A stretch of 64,000 nucleotides of DNA, taken from Pseudoponticoccus marisrubri. Lineage in GTDB: Bacteria > Pseudomonadota > Alphaproteobacteria > Rhodobacterales > Rhodobacteraceae. Under the pieces are notes generated by a model that saw only the letters and a list, made by a program, of their open reading frames with translations, was not told the origin of the DNA and did not search any database. The stretch is taken from contig NZ_LPXO01000003.1 of NCBI RefSeq assembly GCF_001482405.1, positions 124,001 through 188,000 on the forward strand, read 5' to 3'. The translations under genes were made by a program, and so were the position numbers. Below are positions 6,801 through 16,315 of the stretch, piece by piece (position 1 is the first letter of the stretch; each line of letters begins with the position of its first letter).

Positions 6801-9800
6801 GTGTCCGTGAGCGAGAGCGGGATCCCCACGCGCCGCCGGCGGCGCGCCGGCCTCGCCGTGCTTCTGGTCTTCGGCCTTCTGATCGGTGCGACCGGTCTTG
6901 GTGCGGTGCTGATGATCGGCCGGCCTGTGGATGCCCCGGCCTGGATGCGTGCGCGCATCGCCGAGCGCATCGCGGCCAGCCTGCCCGGCATCGACTTGCA
7001 ATTCGGCCGCGTGAGCCTGCTGGTCCAGCGCAGCGGGCTGGCGCGTATCATTCTCTGGGATGTCGAGATCCGCAACGCCCAAGGCGCACGCGTGGCGCAG
7101 GTCTCGGATATCGAGGCGGGGCTTGCCCCCGGGGCGCTGCTGCGCGGCCAGCTGGTGCTGCGCGAGGCGCAGGTCTCGGGCGCCTTCGTTACCATGCGGC
7201 GCGACCGCAGCGGACGGCTGGGCCTGGCCCTGGGCGATGTCTTTGCCGAGACGACCGATGCGCCCGACATCGCCGAGATCGTCACACGCATCGACCGGGT
7301 CTTTGCCGATCCCCGTCTCGCGCAGCTCGACCTCTTCGAGGCCGATGCGCTGACCCTGCGCTTCGAGGACCAGCGGGCCCGGCGCGGCTGGACGGCCGAT
7401 GGAGGGCGCCTGCGCCTGACCCGCGATTCCGACTCGCTGCGGCTGGCCGGCGATATCGCGCTGCTGGGCGGCGGGGCCGGCGTCGCCACGGTCGAGCTGA
7501 ACGCCACCAGCCGGATCGGCGAGACCGCCCTGCAATTCGGGTTGGTGCTCGACAATCTCGCGGCGCGCGACATCGCCACGCAGAGCCCGGCGCTGGCCTG
7601 GCTGACCGGGCTGGACGCGCCTATTTCGGGGGCGTTGCGGTCGGGGCTGCGCGAGGATGGCGGGCTGGACGTGCTGAACGCGACGTTGCAGATCGGCGGC
7701 GGGGCGCTGCAGCCCAACCGGGCCACGCGCGCCTTGCCCTTCGACAGCGCGCGCACCTATTTCACATATGACCCTGACACGGCACTGCTGGCCTTTGACG
7801 AGATCGCCGTCACCTCTCCTTTGGGCCGCGTCAACGCCACGGGGGCGGCGCGGCTCGAGGGGCTGGAGACGGGCTGGATCACCGGGCTGTCGGCGCAGAT
7901 GCGGCTGGACGGGATGCGTCTGACCGAGGGTGCGCTGCTGGAGCGGCCCGTCGCCCTGTCCGGTGCCGATGCGGCCTTCAAGCTGGCGCTCGACCCGTTC
8001 CGCGTGACGCTGGGCCGGCTGCGCATCACCGACCCGGAGCTGCCCGCCCGGATGAGCGGCCGGCTGTCCGCCGAAAGCGATGGCTGGCACCTTGCGCTGG
8101 ATGCCGCGCTGGACGAGACCGATCCGGCGCAGGTGCTGGCCTTCTGGCCGGGCGACTTCAAGCCGCAATCGCGCAACTGGATGGTCAAGAACGTGAAATC
8201 CGGCCGGTTCCATGACATCAGCTTCATCCTGCGGGCCCGCCCCGGGGCCGAGCCGCTGACCTTCATCGATTTCGGCTTCGAGGATCTCGAGGCGACCTAC
8301 AATCCCCGCCTGCCGGGCCTGTTCGGCGCGGCGGGGCGCGTGTCCCTGCAGGAAGCGCGGCTGGGCCTGCGCCTTGACCGCGGAGAGGTACGCGCCGGCC
8401 CGCGCGGCGCGGTCGACATCTCGGGCACGGAATTCGTCGTGCCGGATTTGCGGCAGGAGCCCTCGACCGGCGAGCTGCGCCTGCAGGCGCAGGGGCCGCT
8501 GGGGGCTGCGCTGGATTACGTGGACAATGACGCCTGGCAGGTGCTGCGTAAGGCCGGGCGCGACGCCGACCTGGCCAGCGGCCGGGCGCGGATCGCCGGG
8601 CGGATCGCCATGGAGCTGCGCGCGGGGCTGCGCCTGCCGGACGTCGCGATCGACCTGAAGGGGCGGCTGGAAGACGTTGAAAGCACGGCGCTGGTGCCGG
8701 GACGGCGCTTGCAGAGTAACGGTCTGGACCTCGCGCTGGACAACCGGGCGGTGCAGATTTCGGGGCCGGTCTCCTTTGACGGCGTGTCGGCCGAGGCGCT
8801 CTGGCGACAACCGCTGCGTGACGGGGCGGGCAGCGTCAGCGCCACTGCAAGAGTGACCCCCAATGCGCTGGCATCGCTGGGGATTTCTCTGCCACAGGGA
8901 ATGCTCAGCGGGGCCGGGACCGGCGCGCTGGAGCTGGAGCTGGGCGGGGACGGGCCGCCACGCTTCACGCTGGAGAGCGACCTGGCCGGGATCGGGCTGG
9001 ACATCCCGCAGCTGGGCTGGTCACTGCCCGAGTCCCGGACTGGGCGGTTCCGCATGGCCGGGCAGCTGGGCGCGCCGGTGCAGATCGACGCGCTCTCGCT
9101 CTCGGCGCCCGGGCTGGAGGCGGAGGGCACGCTGAGCCTGACCGAGACCGGCGGGTTCGAAGCGCTTTCGCTGAACCGGCTGGCCGTGGGCGCGTGGATG
9201 GATGTCACGGGGCGCCTGCGCGGTCGCGGGACGGGCCAGCCGCCGCAGGTGGAGCTGACCTCGGGCCGGGTCGATCTGCGCGGCGGCGGGCTGCCCGCGG
9301 GTGGTGGCGGAAACGGGCCCGGCGGGCCGCTGCTGCTGGCGCTGGACCGGTTGCAGCTGACCGACAGCATCCACTTCACCGACTTTCGGGGAAGTTTCAA
9401 CGACAACAACGGCTTGCAGGGCGGGTTTCGCGCGCGCATCGGGGGCAAGGCGCCGGTCCAGGGGGAGCTGGTGCCGCGCAACGGGCGCACCGGCGTGCGC
9501 ATGGCGGGCGAGGATGCGGGCGACATCCTGCGCGCCGCGGGACTGCTGCGGACGGTGCAGAACGGCACGTTCCGGCTGGACCTGATGCCGATCGCCGGGC
9601 AGGCGGGGCATTATGACGGGCGGCTGCGCATCCTCGGCGCGCGGCTGCGCAAGGCGCCGGCCATCGCCGCGCTTCTGGATGCGGCCAGCGTGGTGGGCGT
9701 GATCGACCAGCTGAACGGCCCGGGCATCTTCTTTTCCGAGGTCGAGGCCGAATTTCGACTTACGCCCTCGCGGGTTATCCTGACACGTTCAAGTGCCGTG

Positions 9801-10064
9801 GGCCCCTCGATGGGGATCTCGATGGACGGGTTCTACGACCTTGCGTCGGGACAGATGGACATGCAGGGTGTGCTGTCGCCGATCTATATCGTCAATGCCA
9901 TCGGGCGGCTGATCGCGCGCAAGGGCGAGGGGCTGATCGGGTTCAACTTCAACCTGACCGGGCCGGCCGATCAACCACGCGTGTCGGTGAACCCGCTTTC
10001 GGTCTTCACCCCGGGCATGTTCCGTGACATCTTCCGCCGACCACCGCCGAAACTGTCACAATGA
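6801..10064 (+). CDS. Large AsmA/YhdP-like envelope protein (DUF3971 type)
   Basis: A 1087-residue protein anchored by one N-terminal transmembrane segment (about residues 17-40, AVLLVFGLLIGATGLGAVLMI), followed by a long chain of β-strands and ending in the conserved AsmA-like C-terminus. Known members such as YhdP, TamB and AsmA form hydrophobic-groove bridges that move phospholipid between inner and outer membrane; the same role is inferred here. The C-terminal GIFFSEVEAEFRLTPSRVIL, then GVLSPIYIVNAIG, is typical of the YhdP/DUF3971 branch. GTG 6801 follows within a few bases of a weak SD. It runs into queA with a 17-bp gap. Confidence 0.85.
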   Translation: MSVSESGIPTRRRRRAGLAVLLVFGLLIGATGLGAVLMIGRPVDAPAWMRARIAERIAASLPGIDLQFGRVSLLVQRSGLARIILWDVEIRNAQGARVAQVSDIEAGLAPGALLRGQLVLREAQVSGAFVTMRRDRSGRLGLALGDVFAETTDAPDIAEIVTRIDRVFADPRLAQLDLFEADALTLRFEDQRARRGWTADGGRLRLTRDSDSLRLAGDIALLGGGAGVATVELNATSRIGETALQFGLVLDNLAARDIATQSPALAWLTGLDAPISGALRSGLREDGGLDVLNATLQIGGGALQPNRATRALPFDSARTYFTYDPDTALLAFDEIAVTSPLGRVNATGAARLEGLETGWITGLSAQMRLDGMRLTEGALLERPVALSGADAAFKLALDPFRVTLGRLRITDPELPARMSGRLSAESDGWHLALDAALDETDPAQVLAFWPGDFKPQSRNWMVKNVKSGRFHDISFILRARPGAEPLTFIDFGFEDLEATYNPRLPGLFGAAGRVSLQEARLGLRLDRGEVRAGPRGAVDISGTEFVVPDLRQEPSTGELRLQAQGPLGAALDYVDNDAWQVLRKAGRDADLASGRARIAGRIAMELRAGLRLPDVAIDLKGRLEDVESTALVPGRRLQSNGLDLALDNRAVQISGPVSFDGVSAEALWRQPLRDGAGSVSATARVTPNALASLGISLPQGMLSGAGTGALELELGGDGPPRFTLESDLAGIGLDIPQLGWSLPESRTGRFRMAGQLGAPVQIDALSLSAPGLEAEGTLSLTETGGFEALSLNRLAVGAWMDVTGRLRGRGTGQPPQVELTSGRVDLRGGGLPAGGGGNGPGGPLLLALDRLQLTDSIHFTDFRGSFNDNNGLQGGFRARIGGKAPVQGELVPRNGRTGVRMAGEDAGDILRAAGLLRTVQNGTFRLDLMPIAGQAGHYDGRLRILGARLRKAPAIAALLDAASVVGVIDQLNGPGIFFSEVEAEFRLTPSRVILTRSSAVGPSMGISMDGFYDLASGQMDMQGVLSPIYIVNAIGRLIARKGEGLIGFNFNLTGPADQPRVSVNPLSVFTPGMFRDIFRRPPPKLSQ

Positions 10065-10081
10065 TTCCAAGAGGTTGAGCG

Positions 10082-11140
10082 ATGCAGCTGTCGGATTTCG
10101 ACTTTGACCTGCCCGAGGACCTGATCGCCACGCGGCCCGCGCGGCCGCGCACCGCGGCGCGGTTGCTTGTGGCGGGGCCCGACAGCATCGAGGATGCGCG
10201 CGTCTTCGACCTGCCGCGCATGCTGCGCAAGGGCGACCGGCTGGTGCTGAACGACACGCGGGTGATCCCCGCGCGGCTGAGCGGGGTGCGGCGCCGGAAC
10301 TCGGCCGAGGGCGAGACCGAAGCGCGTATCGAGGTCACGCTTCTGGAGCCCGGGGCGGATGGCTGCTGGTCGGCGCTGATCAAGCCGCTCAAGAAGGTGC
10401 GCGATGGCGAAGAAATCATCTTCTCCAATGATTTGCGCGGCACGCTTGAAGCACGGGACGAGGGTCAGGGGCGGATCCGCTTCAATTGCAGCGGCGACGA
10501 TTTCGATGCCGCGCTGAACGCCGCCGGGGCGATGCCGCTGCCGCCTTATATCGCGGCCAAGCGGCCGGCAGATGCGCGCGACCGCGAGGATTACCAGACG
10601 GTCTGGGCGCGCCGGCAGGGCGCGGTTGCAGCGCCGACCGCCTCATTGCATTTTGACGCGGATCTTCTGAAAACGCTGGAAGATCAGGGGGTTGCGTTGA
10701 CCTATGTGACGTTGCACGTGGGTGCGGGCACCTTTCTGCCGGTCAAGGTGGATGATGTCACCACGCATCGGATGCACGGGGAGTGGGGCCAGGTGACGCC
10801 CGAGGCGGCACAGGCGATCCGCGCGACGAAAGCCGAAGGCGGCCGCGTGATCCCGGTGGGCACCACCGCGCTGCGGCTGATCGAGACCGCGGCGCAGGGC
10901 GGGGAAATCCAGCCTTTCGAAGGGGTTACAGAGATCTTCATCTATCCCGGCTTCACGTTCCGGGTGACCGATGCGCTGATGACCAACTTCCACCTGCCGA
11001 AATCCACGCTGATGATGCTGGTCTCGGCGCTGATGGGCCCGGAGCGGATCCGCCAGATCTATGCCCATGCCATCGCCGAGCGCTATCGCTTCTTCTCCTA
11101 CGGCGACGCCTCGCTGCTGCTGCCGCAGGGGATGGGCTGA
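10082..11140 (+). CDS. queA: S-adenosylmethionine:tRNA ribosyltransferase-isomerase
   Basis: A 352-residue QueA, which transfers and isomerises the ribosyl group of SAM onto 7-aminomethyl-deazaguanine in tRNA to give epoxyqueuosine. The full family signature is present: [16 protein letters not shown] at the N-terminus, [48 protein letters not shown] and [19 protein letters not shown]. Length is normal for the short QueA type. ATG 10082 follows AAGAGG. Other queuosine genes are not in the window. Confidence 0.96.
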   Translation: MQLSDFDFDLPEDLIATRPARPRTAARLLVAGPDSIEDARVFDLPRMLRKGDRLVLNDTRVIPARLSGVRRRNSAEGETEARIEVTLLEPGADGCWSALIKPLKKVRDGEEIIFSNDLRGTLEARDEGQGRIRFNCSGDDFDAALNAAGAMPLPPYIAAKRPADARDREDYQTVWARRQGAVAAPTASLHFDADLLKTLEDQGVALTYVTLHVGAGTFLPVKVDDVTTHRMHGEWGQVTPEAAQAIRATKAEGGRVIPVGTTALRLIETAAQGGEIQPFEGVTEIFIYPGFTFRVTDALMTNFHLPKSTLMMLVSALMGPERIRQIYAHAIAERYRFFSYGDASLLLPQGMG

Positions 11141-11145
11141 GAGAT

Positions 11146-11192
11146 CTGTCCAGTTCGTACGAAACGGGCGGTGATTTCGCCGAACCGGACAG
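11146..11192. other. 47-bp inverted-repeat element, related to 60291-60336
   Basis: Terminal arms CTGTCCAGTTCG (11146-11157) and CGAACCGGACAG (11181-11192) pair at 11 of 12 positions. Inside lies the palindrome TTCGTACGAA (11154-11163). Read on the minus strand, this element aligns with 60291-60336 at about 34 of 45 positions, including AATCACCG and CGTACGAA. It lies just after queA and 210 bp before the MFS gene. Function unknown. Confidence 0.6.
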
Positions 11193-11278
11193 GGTGCCGG
11201 AAACCCGGTTGAACCGGGGGAGAAATCGCGCGAAGTCCCGGGCGCGGACATGTCTTTGATACAGTGAACTGCGAGAGG

Positions 11279-11300
11279 TGCCATGTCATTTGACATGGCA
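11279..11300. promoter_or_regulatory. 10-2-10 dyad, possible operator of the MFS gene
   Basis: TGCCATGTCA and TGACATGGCA are perfect inverted arms around TT. The right arm includes a TTGACA hexamer (11290-11295), but no convincing -10 follows 17 bases later (TGCGAC). The site lies about 104 bp before the MFS ATG. It may be a regulator-binding site; no regulator gene is adjacent. Confidence 0.4.
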
Positions 11301-11403
11301 GGATGGACCGCTTGCGACATCTGCCCGCTGCCCGCGTCGCGGCGGGAACAGCCCGCGCGGGTCCGGCATTCTAGGGCCGGGACAGACTGAAAAGGACCGA
11401 GTG

Positions 11404-12696
11404 ATGATCGATGTTTTCCGGAACTCCTGGGCGCTGCTCCTGGGGATGCTGCTGCTGATGCTGGGCAACGGCCTTCAGGGCTCGCTTCTGGGGGTGCGCG
11501 GCGCCGAGGCAGGGTTCAGCGCGGGCACCATGTCGATCATCATGTCGGCCTTCTTTGCGGGCTTTTTGATCGCGTCGCGCAGCGTGCCCACCCTGATCCG
11601 CCGGGTGGGCCATGTGCGGGTCTTCGCGGCGCTGGGGTCGCTGGTCTCGGCGGTGCTGATCCTGTTCCCGACCATCCAGGACCCCTATGCCTGGACCGTG
11701 GGGCGGATGATCCTGGGGTTCTGTTTCTGCGGCGTCTACATCACGGCCGAGAGCTGGCTGAACAATGCCGCCTCGAACGAGACGCGCGGCCAGACCCTGT
11801 CGGCCTACATGATCGTGCAGATGCTGGGCGTCATCTTTGCGCAGGCGCTGCTGGTCGTGCCAGATGTGAGCGGCTTCCTGCTCTTCGTGATCCCCTCGGT
11901 GCTGGTGTCGATCTCGTTCGCGCCGATCCTTCTGTCGGTGCAGCCGACCCCGGCCTTCGACGCGACCAAGCCCATGACCCTGCGCGAGCTCTACGGCGTC
12001 TCGCCCCTTGGCATGGTCGGCATGTTCCTGCTGGGCGGTGTCTTTGCGGCGCAGTTCGGCATGGCGGCGGTCTATGCCACCGAGGCGGGGCTGAGCTTGG
12101 GCGAAGTGTCGGTCTTCGTGGCGGCCTTCTACGTGGGCGCGATGTTGTTCCAATACCCGCTGGGCTGGCTGTCGGACCGGATGGATCGGCGCCTGCTGAT
12201 CATGGTCACCGCCGCCGTGGGGGCCGGCGCGGCCACGATCGCGATGCTGATGGGCGGCGTCTTCCTGCTGCTGGTGGCGGCGGCCTTCGTGATCGGCGGC
12301 TGTTCCAACCCGCTCTACTCGATGCTGATCGCCTACACGACCGACTACCTGGAGCCGTCGGACATGGCCAGCGCCTCGGGCGGGCTGCTTTTCGTGAACG
12401 GCATGGGCGCGATTTCCGGCCCGCTGGTGATCGGTTGGTCGATGGAGACGCTGGGCGCGCAGGCCTTCTTCCTGCTGATCCTCGTACAGCTGGCGCTGAT
12501 GGCGTTCTACGCACTCTACCGGATGACGAAACGCTCGGCCCCGTCGGTCGAGGATACCGGCACCTATGCGCCGCTGACGCCGGGCGCGACGCCGGTCGCC
12601 ATGGACCTGTGGCAGGAATATGCCATCGAGGCCGCCGAAGAGGAGGCAGAGGCCGCCGAGGCGGCCGCGGCGCCGGAGCAAGCTGTCAAACAGTGA
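11404..12696 (+). CDS. MFS transporter
   Basis: A 430-residue major facilitator superfamily protein with 12 predicted hydrophobic segments and a Glu/Ala-rich cytoplasmic tail (AIEAAEEEAEAAEAAAAPEQ). The intracellular loop between helices 2 and 3 shows RSVPTLIRRVGHVR, and the second half has GWLSDRMDRRLL, the repeated MFS G-x-x-x-D-R-x-x-R-R signature. It resembles the YcaD-type/uncharacterised MFS branch; the substrate cannot be told from sequence. ATG 11404 follows AAAAGGACCGAG; GTG 11401 is an equally close alternative. The upstream 263 bp hold the 47-bp element and a 22-bp dyad. Confidence 0.88.
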   Translation: MIDVFRNSWALLLGMLLLMLGNGLQGSLLGVRGAEAGFSAGTMSIIMSAFFAGFLIASRSVPTLIRRVGHVRVFAALGSLVSAVLILFPTIQDPYAWTVGRMILGFCFCGVYITAESWLNNAASNETRGQTLSAYMIVQMLGVIFAQALLVVPDVSGFLLFVIPSVLVSISFAPILLSVQPTPAFDATKPMTLRELYGVSPLGMVGMFLLGGVFAAQFGMAAVYATEAGLSLGEVSVFVAAFYVGAMLFQYPLGWLSDRMDRRLLIMVTAAVGAGAATIAMLMGGVFLLLVAAAFVIGGCSNPLYSMLIAYTTDYLEPSDMASASGGLLFVNGMGAISGPLVIGWSMETLGAQAFFLLILVQLALMAFYALYRMTKRSAPSVEDTGTYAPLTPGATPVAMDLWQEYAIEAAEEEAEAAEAAAAPEQAVKQ

Positions 12697-12780
12697 CAGA
12701 ATTCGTGATTGGGGCCGGGGACTTGACTGCATATACCCTGTCTGTGCCACCGTGGTGGGGTGCAAACTGGAGACTGGGAC

Positions 12781-13365
12781 ATGCCAAGGCCCGAAGACAT
12801 TCTTGCATTCTGGCTCGACGAGGTCGGGCCGGAAGGCTGGTACAAGCAGGATGACGCGCTGGATCGGACGATCCGCGAGAGATATCTGGAGCCCTGGACC
12901 GGGCTGATGGAGGGCCGCTACGCGCTGTGGCTAACCTATCCGTCGGGCGTGCTGGCCTATATCATCCTGGCCGACCAGTTCCCCCGCAACATGTTCCGCG
13001 GCGAGGCGCGGGCCTTTGCGTCGGACGGGGTGGCGCGGGCGGCGGCCAAGCAGGCCATCCATCGCGGCTGGGACCTGAAGATCGACCCGCCGGCGCGGCA
13101 GTTCTTCTACATGCCGCTGATGCATTCCGAGAACCTATGCGACCAGGACCGCTGCGTGCGGCTGATGGCCGAGCGCATGGGCGGGTTCGGGGACGGCAAC
13201 CTGTTGCATGCCAAGGTGCATCGCGAGGTGATCCGGCTGTTCGGCCGCTTCCCCTATCGCAACGAGGCGCTGTCGCGGAAATTCACCGAGGCCGAGCGCG
13301 CCTATGTGGAGCAGGGCGGCTATGGCGCCACCTTGCGCGACCTGCAGCAGGCCGAGGCCGCCTGA
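12781..13365 (+). CDS. DUF924 family protein
   Basis: A 194-residue DUF924 protein. The conserved blocks are visible: ILAFWLDEVGPEGWYKQDDALDRTIRERY near the N-terminus, LAYIILADQFPRNMFRG in the middle, and FFYMPLMHSENLCDQ and HREVIRLFGRFPYRNE later. The family is all-α with a TPR-like fold; no enzymatic activity is established. ATG 12781 has GGAG ten bases upstream, and an in-frame GTG at 12760 is less likely. The upstream gap holds TTGACT and TATACC, but their spacing is not promoter-like. Confidence 0.9.
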   Translation: MPRPEDILAFWLDEVGPEGWYKQDDALDRTIRERYLEPWTGLMEGRYALWLTYPSGVLAYIILADQFPRNMFRGEARAFASDGVARAAAKQAIHRGWDLKIDPPARQFFYMPLMHSENLCDQDRCVRLMAERMGGFGDGNLLHAKVHREVIRLFGRFPYRNEALSRKFTEAERAYVEQGGYGATLRDLQQAEAA

Positions 13366-13453
13366 GACCATCCCCGGCGCGGCGCCTTTCACGTTGCCGC
13401 CGGGTCGCGGGATCGGCTAGCGTTCTCCCTGTCTTGCAGGCAGGGAGGGCCGG

Positions 13454-14848
13454 GTGAGCGATAACACATACGACATGGTCGTGATCGGTGCGGGCCCCGG
13501 GGGCTACGTGGCCGCGATCCGGGGGGCGCAGCTGGGCCTGCGCGTCGCCGTGGTGGAGCGCGAGCATCTGGGTGGCATCTGCCTCAACTGGGGCTGCATC
13601 CCGACCAAGGCGATGCTGCGCTCGGCCGATGTGCTGCACCTGATGCAGCGCGCCGGTGAGTTCGGACTGAACGCCGAGGGGATCGGCTTTGACCTGAACG
13701 CGGTGGTCAAGCGGTCACGCAAGGTGGCCGGGCAGCTGACCGCCGGGGTCGGGCACCTGCTGAAGAAGAACAAGGTGCGCGTCCTCATGGGCACCGCGCG
13801 GTTGGACGGGCCGGGCCGCGTACATGTCACCCGCGAGTCGGGCGAAGAGGTGCTGGAGGCCGGCGCGGTGGTGCTGGCCACGGGCGCCCGGGCGCGCGAG
13901 CTGCCGGGGCTGGAGGCCGATGGCAAACAGGTTTGGACCTACAAGCACGCGCTGCAGCCACCGCACATGCCGAAAAAGCTGCTGGTGATCGGCTCGGGCG
14001 CGATCGGGATCGAGTTCGCCAGCTTCTATCGCGCGCTCGGGGCCGAGGTCACCGTGGTCGAGGTGCTGGACCGCATCCTGCCCGTGGAGGATGCCGAGAT
14101 CGGCGCCTTTGCCCGCAAGGCATTCGAAAAGCAGGGCATGACGATCCTCGAAGGCGCCCGCGTGGCGCAGCTGGAGCGCGGGCCGGACGGCGTGACCGCC
14201 CATGTCGACAAGGCCGGAGAGGTGTCGCGGCTGGAGGTGGACACGGTGATCTCGGCCGTGGGCATCGTCGGCAATACCGAGGGGCTGGGGCTGGAAGAGT
14301 TGGGCGTTCGGGTCGAGAAGAGCCATGTCGTGACCGATGCGCAGTGCCGCACCGGGGTGCCGGGGGTCTATGCGATCGGCGATCTGGCGGGCGCGCCCTG
14401 GCTGGCGCACAAGGCCAGCCACGAGGGCGTCATGGTGGCCGAGCGCATCGCCGGCGGCGACCCGCACGCGGTGGACCCGGCCAGCATCGCGGGCTGCACC
14501 TATTGCCACCCGCAAGTGGCCAGCGTCGGGCTGACCGAGGCGCAGGCGCGCGAGGCGGGCCACGAGATCCGGGTCGGCCGGTTCCCCTTCATCGGCAATG
14601 GCAAGGCCATCGCGCTTGGCGAGGCCGAGGGGATGATCAAGACCGTCTTCGATGCCTCGACCGGCGCGCTTCTGGGCGCGCACATGGTCGGGGCCGAAGT
14701 GACCGAGCTGATCCAGGGCTACGTCGTGGCGCGCCAGCTGGAGACGACCGAGGCCGACCTGATGCAGACCGTCTTTCCGCATCCCACGCTGAGCGAGATG
14801 ATGCATGAAAGCGTGCTGGATGCCTGGGGACGGGCGATCCATTTCTGA
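13454..14848 (+). CDS. lpdA: Dihydrolipoyl dehydrogenase
   Basis: A 464-residue flavoprotein that reoxidises dihydrolipoamide in 2-oxoacid dehydrogenase or glycine cleavage complexes. The FAD-binding VIGAGPGGYVAAI is at the N-terminus and the redox-active disulfide is Cys43/Cys48 in GGICLNWGCIPTKAM. The NAD-binding GSGAIGIEFASFY follows, then YAIGDLAGAPWLAHKA and the C-terminal FPHPTLSEMMHE with the catalytic His-Glu pair. All key residues are present. No dehydrogenase complex gene is next to it, so it may be a stand-alone copy. The GTG start follows GGGAGG. Confidence 0.95.
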   Translation: MSDNTYDMVVIGAGPGGYVAAIRGAQLGLRVAVVEREHLGGICLNWGCIPTKAMLRSADVLHLMQRAGEFGLNAEGIGFDLNAVVKRSRKVAGQLTAGVGHLLKKNKVRVLMGTARLDGPGRVHVTRESGEEVLEAGAVVLATGARARELPGLEADGKQVWTYKHALQPPHMPKKLLVIGSGAIGIEFASFYRALGAEVTVVEVLDRILPVEDAEIGAFARKAFEKQGMTILEGARVAQLERGPDGVTAHVDKAGEVSRLEVDTVISAVGIVGNTEGLGLEELGVRVEKSHVVTDAQCRTGVPGVYAIGDLAGAPWLAHKASHEGVMVAERIAGGDPHAVDPASIAGCTYCHPQVASVGLTEAQAREAGHEIRVGRFPFIGNGKAIALGEAEGMIKTVFDASTGALLGAHMVGAEVTELIQGYVVARQLETTEADLMQTVFPHPTLSEMMHESVLDAWGRAIHF

Positions 14849-14892
14849 GCCTGCCCGTGCTATGCTGGGCGCGGCAACAGGGGGGCGGCGCC

Positions 14893-15321
14893 ATGGCAGG
14901 GGCGATGACGGTGGAAAGCGATGCCTCGGTCGAGGCGTTCCTCGCCGGGGTGGAACCGGCGCGGCGGCGCGAGGATGCGCAGGTGCTGGACGCGATCTTT
15001 CGGCAGGCGACCGGCTGGCAGCCGCGGCTCTGGGGCAGCTCGATCGTGGGATACGGGCGCTACCGCTACACCTATGACAGCGGGTATTCCGGCGCGTTTC
15101 TTGCCACTGGCTTCGCCCCGCGCAAGGCCAAGATGGTGGTCTACATCATGCCGGGCTATGCCGATTTCGGGCATATCCTCGACCGGATCGGGCCCTACAA
15201 GCTGGGCAAGGCCTGCCTGTACCTGGGGTCTTTCGCCAAGCTGGACCTCGATCCGTTGCCCGAGCTGATCCGCGCCGGGCTGGACGACCTGTCGCGGCGC
15301 TGGGAGGTGGAGCCGACGTAA
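14893..15321 (+). CDS. DUF1801 domain protein
   Basis: A 142-residue DUF1801 (YdhG-like) protein. The core is recognisable in VEPARRREDAQVLDAIFRQATG, LWGSSIVGYGRYRYTY, KMVVYIMPGYADF and KLGKACLYLGSFAKLDLDPLPELI. The fold is an α+β domain also found in iron-related and uncharacterised proteins; no reaction is known. I chose ATG 14893 because GGGGGGCGG precedes it; the upstream in-frame region is part of the gap after lpdA. Confidence 0.85.
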   Translation: MAGAMTVESDASVEAFLAGVEPARRREDAQVLDAIFRQATGWQPRLWGSSIVGYGRYRYTYDSGYSGAFLATGFAPRKAKMVVYIMPGYADFGHILDRIGPYKLGKACLYLGSFAKLDLDPLPELIRAGLDDLSRRWEVEPT

Positions 15322-15329
15322 GGGCGGGC

Positions 15330-15611
15330 TCAGACGTTCTCGTTATCCGAACCCGGCGCGATCGCCTCGGGGATCTCCTCGCCCTTCTGGCGGGCGTCCA
15401 GCGCGCGCTTGACGTGATCGTTGAGGAAGTTCCGCGCGCGGCGCTCGGCCAGCCGGATGCGCACCGCGGCGCGGAAGATCTCCTCGGAGGAGGGGGAGGA
15501 GGCGCCCAGCACCTTGGCCACCTGCTCGGGCAGGTTCTCGTCCCCCAGCGCATCCATCGCCTTGATGGTGTCGCGGGCAAGCTTGTCGGCGAGATCGTCG
15601 ACGACGGACAT
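15330..15611 (-). CDS. Conserved small hypothetical protein
   Basis: A 93-residue, mostly helical and highly charged cytoplasmic protein (VVDDLADKLARDTIKAMDALGDENLPEQVAKVLG, then RIRLAERRARNFLNDHVKRALDARQKGEE). There is no signal peptide or membrane segment, and I do not recognise a characterised family. It ends nine bases from the convergent DUF1801 gene and starts 12 bases after the hydrolase gene stop, so it is the second gene of a two-gene unit with that hydrolase. Confidence 0.75.
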   Translation of the reverse strand: MSVVDDLADKLARDTIKAMDALGDENLPEQVAKVLGASSPSSEEIFRAAVRIRLAERRARNFLNDHVKRALDARQKGEEIPEAIAPGSDNENV

Positions 15612-15623
15612 GGGCGCGCGCTC

Positions 15624-16277
15624 CTAGCGGGTGGATTCGGTCAGGCGGCGCTTCACGTAGCCGGTGACCGAGCCGATCATGGTGTCCATGTGCGGCTCTT
15701 CGAAGAAATGGCCCGATCCGTCCACCTCTTCATGGGTGATGGTGATGCCGCGCTGCTCGTGCAGCTTGGAGACCAGCGCCCGCGTGTCGGCCGGCGGCGC
15801 GACGCGGTCATTGGCGCCGTTGATGATCAGCCCCGAGGACGGGCAGGGCGCCAGGAACGAGAAATCATACATGTTGGCCGGCGGGCTGACCGAGACGAAG
15901 CCGGTGATCTCGGGGCGGCGCATCAGGAGCTGCATCCCGATCCACGCGCCGAAGGAGAACCCGGCCACCCAGCAATGCTTGGAGTTCTGGTTCATCGACT
16001 GCAGGTAATCCAGCGCCGAGGCCGCGTCCGACAGCTCGCCCACGCCCTGGTCGTATTCGCCCTGGCTGCGGCCGACGCCGCGGAAATTGAAGCGCAACAC
16101 GGTGAAGCCCATGTTGAAGAAGGCGTAATGCAGGTTGTAGACGACCTTGTTATTCATCGTGCCGCCGAATTGCGGATGCGGATGCAGGATGATGGCGATC
16201 GGGGCGTCACGGTCCTTTTGCGGGTGGTAGCGGCCTTCGAGGCGGCCTTCGGGTCCGGGAAAGATGACCTCGGGCAT
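15624..16277 (-). CDS. Alpha/beta hydrolase (dienelactone hydrolase-like)
   Basis: A 217-residue cytoplasmic alpha/beta hydrolase. LHPHPQFGGTMNN (residues 31-43) is the oxyanion block characteristic of this subgroup, followed by FNFRGVGRSQGEYD. GFSFGAWIGMQ is the nucleophile elbow, LIINGANDRVAPPADT carries the acid residue, and DGSGHFFEE carries the catalytic His. The substrate is unknown. It heads a leftward unit with the small gene at 15330 and is read divergently from iscR, so its 5' region shares the Irr-box intergenic region. Confidence 0.88.
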   Translation of the reverse strand: MPEVIFPGPEGRLEGRYHPQKDRDAPIAIILHPHPQFGGTMNNKVVYNLHYAFFNMGFTVLRFNFRGVGRSQGEYDQGVGELSDAASALDYLQSMNQNSKHCWVAGFSFGAWIGMQLLMRRPEITGFVSVSPPANMYDFSFLAPCPSSGLIINGANDRVAPPADTRALVSKLHEQRGITITHEEVDGSGHFFEEPHMDTMIGSVTGYVKRRLTESTR

Positions 16278-16315
16278 GGGGCGTCTTCGGCTCCTCTTGG
16301 GGCGTCCGTGAAAAC

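Noticed and set aside
11146-11192. Integron attC site or IS end
   Set aside because: No attC R/L core boxes, no integrase or transposase, and no target-site duplication visible.
12700-12780. Promoter TTGACT with TATACC before the DUF924 gene
   Set aside because: The two hexamers are only about five bases apart, too close for sigma-70 recognition.
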